Source: Paraburkholderia kururiensis JCM 10599 = LMG 19447
Lineage (GTDB): Bacteria; Pseudomonadota; Gammaproteobacteria; Burkholderiales; Burkholderiaceae
NCBI RefSeq assembly: GCF_003986935.1
Contig: NZ_RJZE01000002.1
Span: 358,743 to 422,742 of the forward strand
Length of the DNA stretch: 64,000 bases
Direction: 5' to 3'
Shown: positions 9,049 through 17,589 of the stretch, one piece after another
Position numbering within the stretch: position 1 is the stretch's first letter
Layout: each line of letters begins with the position of its first letter
Notes under the pieces: model-generated
Seen by the model: only the letters and a program-made list of their open reading frames with translations
Databases searched by the model: none
What the model was told of the DNA's origin: nothing
Program-made: the position numbers and the translations under genes

Positions 9049-9075
9049 GGTACGCCAGGTACGCCAGGTACGCCA
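9049..9075 (+). repeat. Three copies of GGTACGCCA
   Basis: Perfect 9-base tandem copies lie at 9049-9057, 9058-9066 and 9067-9075, about 80 bases after the stop of the diguanylate cyclase gene. Confidence 0.85.
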
Positions 9076-9290
9076 GGACTTGCGCCGTTGCACCCGGCTT
9101 CGATCAATTGCCCAAATTAGCCGCCATACCTTGCCCCTTTCGACCAATTGGATTGCGTGCGCAGCGCCTACACTGTTTTCCATGGAGCGCGACATCGGCT
9201 CCATCCCCGGCTCCCCTCCGGTGGTGTTGTGAACCAGTACCGTTGATATCAGTTGCAGCACGTGCAGTCTTGAAGTTGCAGTAACACGCA

Positions 9291-9518
9291 GTGAGTTTGT
9301 GCAGTGGCTTCTCGTTGGAGTGAGTTTGTGCAGTGGCAGTTCGTTGTGGTGGATTTGCGTAGCGGTAGTTCGTTGTTGTGAGTTTGCGTAGTCGCGGTTC
9401 GTTGTGATGGGTTGTTGTCCGTGGGGTGCGGTTCGTTGTGGCGGTTCGTTGTGGCGGTTTGTTGTGGCGGTTTGTTGTGGCGGTTTGTTGTGGCGGTTTG
9501 TTGTGGCGGTTTGTTGTG
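9291..9518 (+). repeat. G/T-rich minisatellite: 29-base then 13-base units
   Basis: Four 29-base units (GTGAGTTTGTGCAGTGGC... type) lie at 9291-9319, 9320-9348, 9349-9377 and 9378-9406, each 70-90% alike. After a longer variant the array switches to seven 13-base units, GCGGTTYGTTGTG, at 9428-9518, of which the last five are identical. The 13-base unit looks derived from the end of the 29-base unit (the shared CGGTTCGTTGTG). The plus strand is almost free of A, giving strong strand asymmetry. No unique spacers separate the units, so it is not CRISPR. Confidence 0.9.
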
Positions 9519-9721
9519 GCAGTCCGTTTCACGTATTTGACGCTGTTGTTGCACGAAGCAGTTGCAGTCTGTAGTACCGGTTGTAGCAAGCAAGGCAGCA
9601 CGCAGTTCAGCATGTAGTTGAGTACGCAGTTCGGGCCGCTCGAATCCGCAAGGACGCGAGCGGCCGTATCCATTCGTGCATCCTGCACCGGGCGCCAATC
9701 GCGGCACCCTCCCCTCGCGCT

Positions 9722-9727
9722 CTATAA
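9722..9727 (+). promoter_or_regulatory. Likely -10 element TATAAT for the lipoprotein gene
   Basis: A perfect TATAAT lies 33 bases before the GTG at 9760. No good -35 box is visible at the expected distance. Its position argues against the upstream ATG at 9676 being the true start, because that start would precede the promoter. Confidence 0.5.
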
Positions 9728-9759
9728 TCGCGGTCGAACCAGACTGGGGAGTTCGATCC

Positions 9760-10236
9760 GTGAGGACCATCATCGCCGCCGCGCTCGCGGCATCCATTGC
9801 ATTCGCGCTTGCCGGCTGCATGTCGTCGGCCGACAAGGACACGCAGCGCGAGCGCGATTTCAATCGCACCGAAGATGCGCTGGAAGCGGCGCAACGGGCC
9901 GCAACGGTCTCATGCCGCGACGCATCGCAGTGCGACAAGGCCTGGGCGCTGACGCGCGACTACATCGCACAGCGCTCGGCCACGTCAATCGTCAGCACCA
10001 GCAGCGAAACCATCGATACCGACGTGCCCGGCGGATCGGGCAAGGCCACCTTTTCCGCGACGCGCGTGCCGCATAGTGGCGGCGCCACCATCACGCTCTA
10101 CGCGCAATGCCGCGGCATGTACGGCCCGAACCGCGCCATGGGCTCCGACTACGACGATTGCGCCAGAAAGATCGTCGCCACGCAGAACGGGTTCCCGCGG
10201 TTCCTCAGCGAGCGCATCGCAGCCGGCTCGAAGTAA
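9760..10236 (+). CDS. Putative lipoprotein, 158 aa
   Basis: The GTG at 9760 follows ACTGGGGAG and begins a clean lipoprotein signal: a basic start, a hydrophobic core and the lipobox 'ALAGC' (Cys at about residue 20). The mature part is hydrophilic, with a conserved-looking Cys pair near 'SCRDASQCDKAWAL' and another Cys pair further on, suggesting disulphides in the periplasm. I do not recognise the family. It is transcribed alone and is convergent with the Nramp gene. Confidence 0.75.
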   Translation: MRTIIAAALAASIAFALAGCMSSADKDTQRERDFNRTEDALEAAQRAATVSCRDASQCDKAWALTRDYIAQRSATSIVSTSSETIDTDVPGGSGKATFSATRVPHSGGATITLYAQCRGMYGPNRAMGSDYDDCARKIVATQNGFPRFLSERIAAGSK

Positions 10237-10303
10237 CAACATGCGCGGCGTTGCAGCGGCATAGCTACCGTTTACGCCGATAGCGAAGCGCGCGGCGCGG
10301 TGT

Positions 10304-11584
10304 CTAACCCGGAAGCAGCGTACCCGCCGCAGCGATCGCCATGATGCCGGCCACCGCCCAGCCAGCGGTCTTGAGCCATCCCGTCACCGCAAACTCGCGC
10401 ATCACGCGGGTGTTCGTGCCCATCAGCATCACCACGATCACGACCGGCACGGCAGCGACACCGTTGATCACGGCGCTCCAGTAGAGCGCCTTCACCGGAT
10501 CGAAGTGGAAGAAGGTCATGGCGGCGCCGCCCAGAATCGCGACCGCAATCACCGCGTAGAACTCGCGCGCGAGCACGAGGCGCAGCGCAAGGCTGCTGCG
10601 CCAGCGGAACACGCCGGCCATCCCGTACGCAGCCGACCCGGCGAGCACCGGAAGCGCAAGCAGCCCCGTGCCCAGAATGCCCAGCGCAAAAACGTGCGAC
10701 GCCCATTTGCCGGCGATCGGTGCAAGCGCGCGAGCAGCGTCGGCCGATGTCTTGATCTCGACGTGATGGCTGTGCAGGGTGGACGCCGCCGTGAGCATGA
10801 TGAAGAACGCGATACCGTTCGAGACGGCCATGCCGGTCCAGGTGTCCGCGCTGATCCTCGCAAACTGGGCGGCGGCCTGTTGCGGCACGTGCTTGAGTGG
10901 CGCGTCGCCCGGGGCCGCACGCATCTCCTCGACCTCCTGCGACGCCTGCCAGAAGAACAGATACGGGCTGATCGTCGTGCCGAATACGGCGACCACGGCG
11001 GTCAGGTAATCCGCGGAGAGCGTTGCCTGCGGATGGACGATGGCCACCGCCACCTCGCGCCAATCGATAGGCACGACGAGTGCCACGGCAACGTACGAGA
11101 AGAGCACCAGCGTGAGCCACTTGAGTATCTGCGCATACCGCTCGTAGGGCACGAAAACCTGCAGCACGACGGAAACCACGCCGATCACGACCACATAGAG
11201 CTGCTGCGGACCGCCCGTCACCAGACGCACCGACGTTCCCATCGCCGCGAGGTCCGCCGCGATGTTGATCGTGTTCGCCGCCACGAGCAGCAACACGAGA
11301 AGCACCGCGACCCAGCGCGGCGTGAACTGCCGGATGTTCGATGCGAGCCCCCTGCCGGTCACCCGCCCGATCCGTGCACTGATCATCTGGATTGCCACCA
11401 TCAGCGGATAGGTGAGCAGCACGGTCCATAGCAGACTGAAGCCAAATTGCGCACCCGCCTGCGTGTAGGTGCCGATACCGCTCGGGTCGTCGTCCGCCGC
11501 CCCGGTGATCAGGCCGGGGCCCAGCCTCTTCAGCCAGAACGGGTTCGCCGTGTCGGCGGTTTCTGGTTCGCGCACGTTGTCCAT
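10304..11584 (-). CDS. Nramp-family divalent metal ion transporter
   Basis: This 426-residue polytopic protein (about 11 hydrophobic helices) belongs to the SLC11/Nramp superfamily. The helix 1 metal-site region reads 'DDDPSGIGTY' (residues 31-40) in place of the canonical DPGN. The helix 6 region reads 'GTGLLALPVLAGSAAYG', lacking the usual Met-Pro-His metal-binding triplet. That pattern belongs to a divergent branch, so Mn or Fe uptake should not be assumed; Mg or another substrate is possible. It stands alone on the minus strand. Confidence 0.85.
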   Translation of the reverse strand: MDNVREPETADTANPFWLKRLGPGLITGAADDDPSGIGTYTQAGAQFGFSLLWTVLLTYPLMVAIQMISARIGRVTGRGLASNIRQFTPRWVAVLLVLLLVAANTINIAADLAAMGTSVRLVTGGPQQLYVVVIGVVSVVLQVFVPYERYAQILKWLTLVLFSYVAVALVVPIDWREVAVAIVHPQATLSADYLTAVVAVFGTTISPYLFFWQASQEVEEMRAAPGDAPLKHVPQQAAAQFARISADTWTGMAVSNGIAFFIMLTAASTLHSHHVEIKTSADAARALAPIAGKWASHVFALGILGTGLLALPVLAGSAAYGMAGVFRWRSSLALRLVLAREFYAVIAVAILGGAAMTFFHFDPVKALYWSAVINGVAAVPVVIVVMLMGTNTRVMREFAVTGWLKTAGWAVAGIMAIAAAGTLLPG

Positions 11585-11838
11585 CGTTGGGTCCCGAGCA
11601 CAGTGTGGCGTGATCCTCGCAATGCGTGTTCCCGTGAAGGGCGCTCGGTGCAGTCATTCGCCACGCTTGCGTCGGAGAACGGACAGCATGGGGCCGCGGC
11701 GCACATTATTGTGTTGTCCAATGCAATTCCCCGAGGCGTGATCGAGCCGCGCGGAACTGCATGACGCACCGCACCTCGGCACATATTGCGTACGCATAAC
11801 TTACTATCGGTTACAAAGCCTGAGCGTCCCAGCGACGC

Positions 11839-11873
11839 AAAAACGAAGGGCGCCAGCGGCGCCCTTCGTTTTT
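11839..11873 (-). terminator. Perfect bidirectional rho-independent terminator
   Basis: A perfect 16-base-pair stem (AAAAACGAAGGGCGCC with its complement) closes on a 3-base loop and is flanked by A- and T-runs on both sides. It sits 14 bases past the stop of the minus-strand lipoprotein gene, which it should terminate. Confidence 0.92.
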
Positions 11874-11886
11874 CTGCCTTACTTCT

Positions 11887-12042
11887 CTAGCAGTTGCCCT
11901 TCTTGGCCTGCCCCGGTGGACAGAATCCGTTACCTGGGCCGCCTTGCGGGTGAACGACTACGCCGGGTGCGTCCGGCACGTACACCGCGCAACCTGCCAA
12001 CATGCCCGTCGCCACGGCGGCGACTGCGATGAGTTTTTTCAT
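11887..12042 (-). CDS. Small lipoprotein, 51 aa
   Basis: The product starts MKKLIAVAAVATGMLAGCAV, a textbook lipoprotein signal with lipobox 'MLAGC' (Cys 18). The mature part is only about 34 residues, Pro/Gly-rich, with two further Cys near the C-terminus ('GFCPPGQAKKGNC'). The longer frame upstream lacks a signal peptide, so the inner ATG is preferred. The gene lies 46 bases beyond the stop of the DUF4382 gene and shares its strand, so they are probably co-transcribed up to the terminator at 11839. Confidence 0.75.
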   Translation of the reverse strand: MKKLIAVAAVATGMLAGCAVYVPDAPGVVVHPQGGPGNGFCPPGQAKKGNC

Positions 12043-12088
12043 GGAATCCCCGCGAGGAGGGGCATGCCCCTCCGTTACGCCTTGTTTG

Positions 12089-13255
12089 TCAGAAAGTGAA
12101 GTTGATGCCTGATTGACTGCCGCTCGTGATGCTGACCGCCGTGGACTGCGTCGCGCCCGACGCCGCATCGGCCTCTATCGTGTACTGACCGGCCGACGAC
12201 GCAGCCGCAGCGAACGCGACCGGCAGCGTGCCCGTATAGGCCGCCACCATCGGGGCCGCGACCGGCAAGCTCGTCGTATAGGCGCCCGTATCGAGATTGG
12301 CGTTGGCCGATGCAATCTCATAGGTGCCCGACGACGTTTTCTGCAGCGCACGCAGGCTCGCATCCGCGGATGCCGTCACTGTGCCGCTCACCGTATTCAT
12401 CGTAGAGGCCGGCAACGTGACGGGCGCCGACGAAGTCGACACGTGCGTCGTTGCCCCGACCACGACCGGTACCGACGTGATGATGCCCGTCGTCTCGTTG
12501 GGCTGCGCAATGACGATGTCGTAATTGCCGTTCGTGGAGCTCTGCACGAGCGTGGAGAAAACGAAATGCCCCGTGCTGTCCGCAACCGTTCCGCTGATCA
12601 TCTTGCCGCTCTGCTCCGCGTACACCGTGGCGCCCGCCTCGGCCGGCGCGACATAGCCATCGATGATGCCGGCCACGTTGGTGGGCGTCGCCGTAATCAC
12701 GGGCTTCAGCGTGTAGGAACCGTTGCCCTGTTGGACGACCGACTTGCAGGCGTTGAAGTCGAGAACGAGATCGACCGTCGCGTTCGCGGCCACGTCAAAC
12801 GGCCGGATGATCTTGAGGCCGCTCTGCGTCGCACTCGGCGTGGCCAGCGGTTGTTCGTTGGTCGTGCCTGAAACCACGACCGAATTGGCCACCGTATTAC
12901 CCTGGTTCTGGGTCAGCACGAGGCGCACCTGCTGGTATTGCCCGGCAGGAAGCGACGCCTGCCCAAGTGTGGCCATCGTCCCGTTGGTGAGCGAGAGAAG
13001 ATCGATCTTCTCCGGAGTGGCAAGCGTAATGTTGGTCCATCCGCTGTCGTTGTCGCCCGCGCTCGAACTCGCATTGATACGCACCTGGCTGACCGTCACA
13101 TAGACGTGATCGAAGCCGCACGAAGGCGCATCGGTCATCTGAACGTTGACGGTACCGGTCGGCGTGCCACCTCCCCCTCCACCCCCTCCGCCGCACGCGG
13201 CTAATGCCGCCGATGCAAAAGCAGCAGCAAGCAGTGTCTTCCTCCAGTCATTCAT
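12089..13255 (-). CDS. DUF4382 domain lipoprotein, 388 aa
   Basis: The start at 13255 (AGGTG upstream) gives a signal ending 'ASAALAAC', followed by a run of nine Gly, a typical flexible lipoprotein linker. The next part (about residues 45-195) fits DUF4382, including 'VNVQMTDAPSCGFDHVYVTV' and 'LPAGQYQQVRLVL'. The C-terminal half is a beta-rich, Ser/Thr/Ala-rich region resembling carboxypeptidase-regulatory-like modules. The protein is probably anchored in the outer membrane, and its function is unknown. The long Gly run is encoded by a repetitive tract near 13170-13195 that could vary in length. Confidence 0.8.
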   Translation of the reverse strand: MNDWRKTLLAAAFASAALAACGGGGGGGGGTPTGTVNVQMTDAPSCGFDHVYVTVSQVRINASSSAGDNDSGWTNITLATPEKIDLLSLTNGTMATLGQASLPAGQYQQVRLVLTQNQGNTVANSVVVSGTTNEQPLATPSATQSGLKIIRPFDVAANATVDLVLDFNACKSVVQQGNGSYTLKPVITATPTNVAGIIDGYVAPAEAGATVYAEQSGKMISGTVADSTGHFVFSTLVQSSTNGNYDIVIAQPNETTGIITSVPVVVGATTHVSTSSAPVTLPASTMNTVSGTVTASADASLRALQKTSSGTYEIASANANLDTGAYTTSLPVAAPMVAAYTGTLPVAFAAAASSAGQYTIEADAASGATQSTAVSITSGSQSGINFTF

Positions 13256-13435
13256 GGCAACACCTGTTGTTTTGTGAGTGGTGCCGGAAGAATACGTTGC
13301 CGCGAAAGCCGCAACTTTTGCACTTTGAAACAAAGCGTAACTTGTTGGAATGGCGGCGAAGTTGGGGTTGCGCAAAGGTCGCCTGGGTCGCTTCTTGGGC
13401 CGCTTAGTGAGGCTAGCCCAATTTCCGTCCCGGTC

Positions 13436-14668
13436 TTAATTGGAAAATTCCGGCCGCTGCACGCCCTTCCCCTGCGCCATAGCGAAATAACGCTGCGCCA
13501 ATGCAACCCAATACCGGACGCCTACGGGAATGATGTCATCGTTGAAATCGTATTTCGGGTGATGCAGGCCGGGCGCAGCCATTCCCGTCGGGGCATTACC
13601 GATCAGCACGTACGCGCCGGGCCGCTCTTCCAGCATGAAACCGAAGTCTTCGGAGGTCATGTTCGGCGGGACGTCGCTATCAAGACAGGCCTCTCCAAAC
13701 GTCTGCCGAATCACCGCTTCGCACAACGCCGTCTCGTTCGGCGTGTTGATCGTCGCGGGATAGTACTGAAAAAAAGTAGCCTCGACCTGCGCGCCATAGG
13801 CCGAAGCCAGCCCTTCGCACATGCGCTCGATGTCTCGCTGCAATTGCTGCTGCAGCCCCGACGACAACGTGCGGATCGTACCCCGCAGCTCGGCACTGTC
13901 CGGAATGACGTTGTCCGTATCGCCCGCATGGAACATGCAGACGGAAATAACAGCAGGATCCGCAGGGTCCTTGTGCCGCGCGGCAATGGTCTGGCACTGC
14001 AGCACCATCGAGCAGGCGAGCGGGATGGGATCAAGGCCCAGATGCGGCTGCGCCGCATGCGCCCCCTTGCCCGTTATCGTGATCCTGAATCTGGAGCCGG
14101 CAGCCATGATGGGACCCGTGCGCAAACCGAAATGTCCCGCCGGCAAACCGGGCCAGTTGTGCATGCCAAACACCGCTTGCGTTGGGCATTGTTCGAATAA
14201 CCCGTCATCGATCATCTTGCGCGCGCCGGCCCCGCCCTCTTCGCCCGGCTGGAACACGAAGTGAACGGTGCCAGGCAACTGCGGCAGTTCCTTCAGGATG
14301 CGCGCCGCACCCAGCAGCATCACTGTGTGCCCATCGTGCCCGCAAGCATGCATGACGCCATCCGCGCACGATGCATGCGAGAAATCGTTGGCCTCCCGTA
14401 TCGGCAATGCATCCAGATCGGCGCGCAGCACGATTCCCCACTCGGCCGACGCGCCAGGCAGGCTCGCGACCACACCGGTACCGCCCAGCCCGCGCGACAC
14501 GGCATAGCCCAAGGCTTCGAGCTCGCGGGCAACCACGTCGGCGGTTCGGTGCTCTTCGAATCGCAACTCGGGATGGGCATGCAGGTCACGTCGCAATTTC
14601 GCCCAGTGCGCGTGATGCGTTTTCAACGAAGTCTCGGGAATCACGGAGGGTTCCAATCTCGGCACCAT
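13436..14668 (-). CDS. M20 family amidohydrolase (hippurate/N-acyl amino acid hydrolase-like)
   Basis: This 410-residue protein belongs to the M20D amidohydrolase family. Metal-binding motifs are visible: 'MHACGHDGHTVMLLGAA', 'FQPGEEGGAGA' with the catalytic Glu pair, and the late His in 'MTSEDFGFML' and nearby. Members cleave N-acyl amino acids or related amides. The ATG at 14668 is preceded by AAGGTGCCGAG and is preferred to the TTG seven codons earlier. It is the last gene of the minus-strand operon with aldehyde dehydrogenase, FAD oxidase, acetyltransferase and RidA, so it may release an amino acid or acid from an acylated intermediate made in the same pathway. Confidence 0.88.
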   Translation of the reverse strand: MVPRLEPSVIPETSLKTHHAHWAKLRRDLHAHPELRFEEHRTADVVARELEALGYAVSRGLGGTGVVASLPGASAEWGIVLRADLDALPIREANDFSHASCADGVMHACGHDGHTVMLLGAARILKELPQLPGTVHFVFQPGEEGGAGARKMIDDGLFEQCPTQAVFGMHNWPGLPAGHFGLRTGPIMAAGSRFRITITGKGAHAAQPHLGLDPIPLACSMVLQCQTIAARHKDPADPAVISVCMFHAGDTDNVIPDSAELRGTIRTLSSGLQQQLQRDIERMCEGLASAYGAQVEATFFQYYPATINTPNETALCEAVIRQTFGEACLDSDVPPNMTSEDFGFMLEERPGAYVLIGNAPTGMAAPGLHHPKYDFNDDIIPVGVRYWVALAQRYFAMAQGKGVQRPEFSN

Positions 14669-14735
14669 CTCGGCACCTTTAGCAAGCAAATGACTTCAAT
14701 TCTGTACTGTGATCGCGCGAGGCGTGGGCGCCGCT

Positions 14736-16193
14736 TTAATCGTAGAACCCGACGATCGACTTCACCTCCATGTACTCCTCCATACCTTCGATCCCATACT
14801 CGCGACCGTTCCCCGATTGCTTGTAGCCGCCAAACGGCGCCTGCGGGTCCCATGCCGGATAGTTCAGATGCACCTGGCCCGACTGGATGCGCGCAGCCAC
14901 CGAACGCACGAGTGCCTTGTCCGTGCCTTGCACATGCGCGCCGAGCCCGTACACCGTGTCGTTCGCGATGGCGATCGCTTCTTCGACGGTATCGTAAGGA
15001 AGGATGGCGAGTACAGGACCAAATATCTCCTGCTGGGCGATGGTCATATCGGTGCGCACGTCGGAAAAGATCGTGGGCTGCGCATACAAGCCTCGGCCGA
15101 ATCCTGCGGGTCTTCCGGGGCCGCCCGTAATCAGCGTCGCTTCTTCGTCGATACCCGCTTCGATCATCTGGCGCACGCGGTCAAACTGCGCGCGATTGGC
15201 CAGCGGTCCGTGCGTGGTCGCCTCGACGAACGGGTCGCCGACAATCATCTGCCGTGTGGCTGCGACGGCCAGTTCCTCGACGCGCTTCAGCGCGCCGCGC
15301 GGCACGATGAGCCGCGTGGGTGCGCTGCACGACTGGCCCATGTTGCGGAACGCGGCGGCAACGCCAGGCGCGATGGCGCGCGACAGATCGGTATCGGGCA
15401 GCACAACGTTCGGCGACTTGCCGCCGAGCTCCTGCGCCACGCGCTTGATGGTGGGTGCCGCCGCTTGCGCAACCAGCACACCAGCACGTGTCGAACCGGT
15501 GATCGAAACCATGTCGACCTTCGGATGAGACGAAAGCGATGTGCCCACTACCGCGCCCGTTCCGTTCACCACATTGAATACGCCCGCGGGAACGCCCGCG
15601 TCCGCAATCACCTCTGCAAAGAGCAGGGCGCTGAGCGGCGAGAGTTCACTGGGTTTCAGGACCACGGTGCACCCCGCCGCGAGCGCCGGGCCCACTTTCG
15701 CTGTGATCTGATAAATGGGCCAGTTCCATGGCGTAATCAGCGCACACACGCCGATGGGCTCGCGCACGATCGCGGTCGTTCCTCGCTGCGTTCGGAACGG
15801 GTAATTTGCCAGATTGTCGCGCGCGACCCGAATGTGTTCGGCCGCAAATGGTACGTGCGCGCCACGGGCATAACTGATCGGCGCGCCCATTTCCGTGGCC
15901 AGTGCCGTGGCAAACAACTCCGCACGTTCGAGTACCAAGGCATGAACGCGGTCGAGCAAGGCCGCACGCTGTTGCGGCGACGTTACGGACCACGAAGCGA
16001 AGGCCCTGCGCGCGGCGCGTACTGCCCGGTCCACATCGCGTTCGTTTCCAGCAGCGAGCTCGCAGACCGTGTCTTCGGTAGACGGGCAAACCACGGCGAT
16101 TCGGTCGGTGCCGTCGGGCACCGTCCATTCCCCGTCGATGTAGAACCGATCCAGCCTTCCAGCTTGCATCAGGTGACGAACAGGTGAATTCAT
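14736..16193 (-). CDS. NAD(P)-dependent aldehyde dehydrogenase
   Basis: This 485-residue protein has the full aldehyde dehydrogenase signature: 'TPWNWPIYQI', 'VVLKPSELSP', 'FTGSTR'-type 'SITGSTRAG', the catalytic Glu in 'QELGGKSPN' and the catalytic Cys in 'NMGQSCSAPTR'. The start at 16193 overlaps the stop of the upstream FAD oxidase by four bases, so translation is coupled. An amine or amino-acid oxidase followed by an aldehyde dehydrogenase suggests oxidation of the aldehyde produced by the first enzyme, as in gamma-glutamyl-putrescine-type pathways. The real substrate is not evident. Confidence 0.92.
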   Translation of the reverse strand: MNSPVRHLMQAGRLDRFYIDGEWTVPDGTDRIAVVCPSTEDTVCELAAGNERDVDRAVRAARRAFASWSVTSPQQRAALLDRVHALVLERAELFATALATEMGAPISYARGAHVPFAAEHIRVARDNLANYPFRTQRGTTAIVREPIGVCALITPWNWPIYQITAKVGPALAAGCTVVLKPSELSPLSALLFAEVIADAGVPAGVFNVVNGTGAVVGTSLSSHPKVDMVSITGSTRAGVLVAQAAAPTIKRVAQELGGKSPNVVLPDTDLSRAIAPGVAAAFRNMGQSCSAPTRLIVPRGALKRVEELAVAATRQMIVGDPFVEATTHGPLANRAQFDRVRQMIEAGIDEEATLITGGPGRPAGFGRGLYAQPTIFSDVRTDMTIAQQEIFGPVLAILPYDTVEEAIAIANDTVYGLGAHVQGTDKALVRSVAARIQSGQVHLNYPAWDPQAPFGGYKQSGNGREYGIEGMEEYMEVKSIVGFYD

Positions 16194-17467
16194 TGCAATG
16201 TGTCCTTGAGCCGGTACCAGGCACCCACCAGCGGTAAAAACCATGGCTTGCCGAAATGACCGGGAATAGCAGGCCAGGCGAAGTCGTTCCACGGATTGAG
16301 GTCGGCGCGCCCATCCATGATTTCCGCCATGAGCGTACCCATCAGCGTGGCCATGTGCGTACCGTGGCCGCTGTATCCCATCGAATAGTAGATGCCGTCT
16401 TTCTGCCCCGCGCGCGGCAGGCGGTCGGCCGTCATATCGACCATGCCGCCCCAGCAATAGTCCACGCGCACGTTTGCCAGTTCCGGAAACACCGTGGCCA
16501 TTTGAGCGCGCAAAATCAGTCCGCTCTTTTCGTCGGACGCAGGGTTCGACGTCGCGAAACGCGCGCGACCACCAAACAGCATCCGGTTGTCGGGCGTGAC
16601 ACGAAAAAAGTTGACGAAGTTTTTGGTATCGGTCGCCATCCGGCGAGTTGGCAGCAACCGGTCGAGCAGCTCTTGCGACAACGGCTCGGTGACGATGATG
16701 AAAGCGCCGACCGGCACGATCCTGCGCCGAATCCAGCCGAATGGTCCCACCTGCGAGATGCCGCTTGCGAGCAACACCTGTGACGCGCGGATCGTTCCAT
16801 GCGGCGTTCGCGCCACGTATGCGCCGCGAGCTTCGCGCTGCAAACCTAGCACCGGCGCGTGTTCAAGGATGTGTGCGCCACGTGCCTGCGCAGCCTTCGC
16901 GAGACCGCGAACATAACGCCCCACGTGCATCCCCGCGCTCTTCTCCAGGATCAATCCGCCGTGATACCGGTTCGAACCGATCTCGCTACGAAGCTCGGCC
17001 TTCGTCACGACGCGCGTATCCGGGTCGACGCCCGCGGCGAGCAATGCCTGACTTCGCACCAGCTTGTCGTAATGCTCGGGCTTCGCTGCGAGCTTGAGTT
17101 TTCCTCTGCGCACGAAATCGCAATCGATCGACTCTTCCCGAACCAGCCGCTCGACCGTATCGACACCGGCGTCGAACGCGCGATACAACCGGTTGGCCAG
17201 TTCGGTGCCAATGCGCTGCGAGAGCGACGCGTAGTCCTGCGCAAAGCCGTTGTTGCACATGCCGCCATTGCGGCCCGACGCAGCCTGTCCCACGGTTCCT
17301 GCTTCACACACAATGACGCGCGCACCTTTCTTTGCCAGCGCCAGTGCAGCTGCCGAGCCCGTGATTCCACCGCCCACCACGACGACGTCGCATTCTCCAC
17401 CGGCGATCTCGGGCGTGCTGCCGGCGAAGGGCTCGGAGGTATCCAGCCAGTAAGAACCCAGATGCAT
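16190..17467 (-). CDS. FAD-dependent amine/amino-acid oxidase (DAO family, PuuB-like)
   Basis: This 425-residue protein starts MHLGSYWLDTS and has the FAD-binding loop 'VVVVGGGITGSAAALALAKKG' type motif near residue 28, then 'GQAASGRNGGM' and the C-terminal 'GYSGHGTHMA' typical of DAO-family oxidases such as gamma-glutamylputrescine oxidase. The ATG at 17467 is preceded by TTTGGAGTGTGTG. It is coupled to the aldehyde dehydrogenase downstream. Oxidation of an amine to an aldehyde or imine with release of ammonia and peroxide is the expected chemistry. Confidence 0.88.
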   Translation of the reverse strand: MHLGSYWLDTSEPFAGSTPEIAGGECDVVVVGGGITGSAAALALAKKGARVIVCEAGTVGQAASGRNGGMCNNGFAQDYASLSQRIGTELANRLYRAFDAGVDTVERLVREESIDCDFVRRGKLKLAAKPEHYDKLVRSQALLAAGVDPDTRVVTKAELRSEIGSNRYHGGLILEKSAGMHVGRYVRGLAKAAQARGAHILEHAPVLGLQREARGAYVARTPHGTIRASQVLLASGISQVGPFGWIRRRIVPVGAFIIVTEPLSQELLDRLLPTRRMATDTKNFVNFFRVTPDNRMLFGGRARFATSNPASDEKSGLILRAQMATVFPELANVRVDYCWGGMVDMTADRLPRAGQKDGIYYSMGYSGHGTHMATLMGTLMAEIMDGRADLNPWNDFAWPAIPGHFGKPWFLPLVGAWYRLKDTLQ

Positions 17468-17589
17468 CACACACTCCAAAGCAGGCGCATTGGTGCTCAA
17501 ACCCCGAACCATGCGCACGGGCAACAAAAGCGGTGCTTAAAAGTCGGCGGCAAATTCGTGGCTTCGGAGCCGCCGTTCGCAGCGCAAAC

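Larger units (their letters stand above)
8970..9759. other. Repeat-rich intergenic region
   Basis: About 790 bases without a supported gene separate the diguanylate cyclase from the lipoprotein. They contain three 9-base repeats near 9049 and a long G/T-rich minisatellite at 9291-9518. Open frames across this stretch on either strand encode only low-complexity peptides (for example Thr-Ala-Thr-Thr-Asn-Arg repeats) and are not credible genes. Confidence 0.6.

Noticed and set aside
9426..9518. Possible CRISPR array
   Set aside because: The repeated units are adjacent with no unique spacers and no cas genes are nearby.
9104..9938. Long minus-strand open frames encoding Thr/Asn/Arg repeats
   Set aside because: They are translations of the minisatellite with no credible start or domain.
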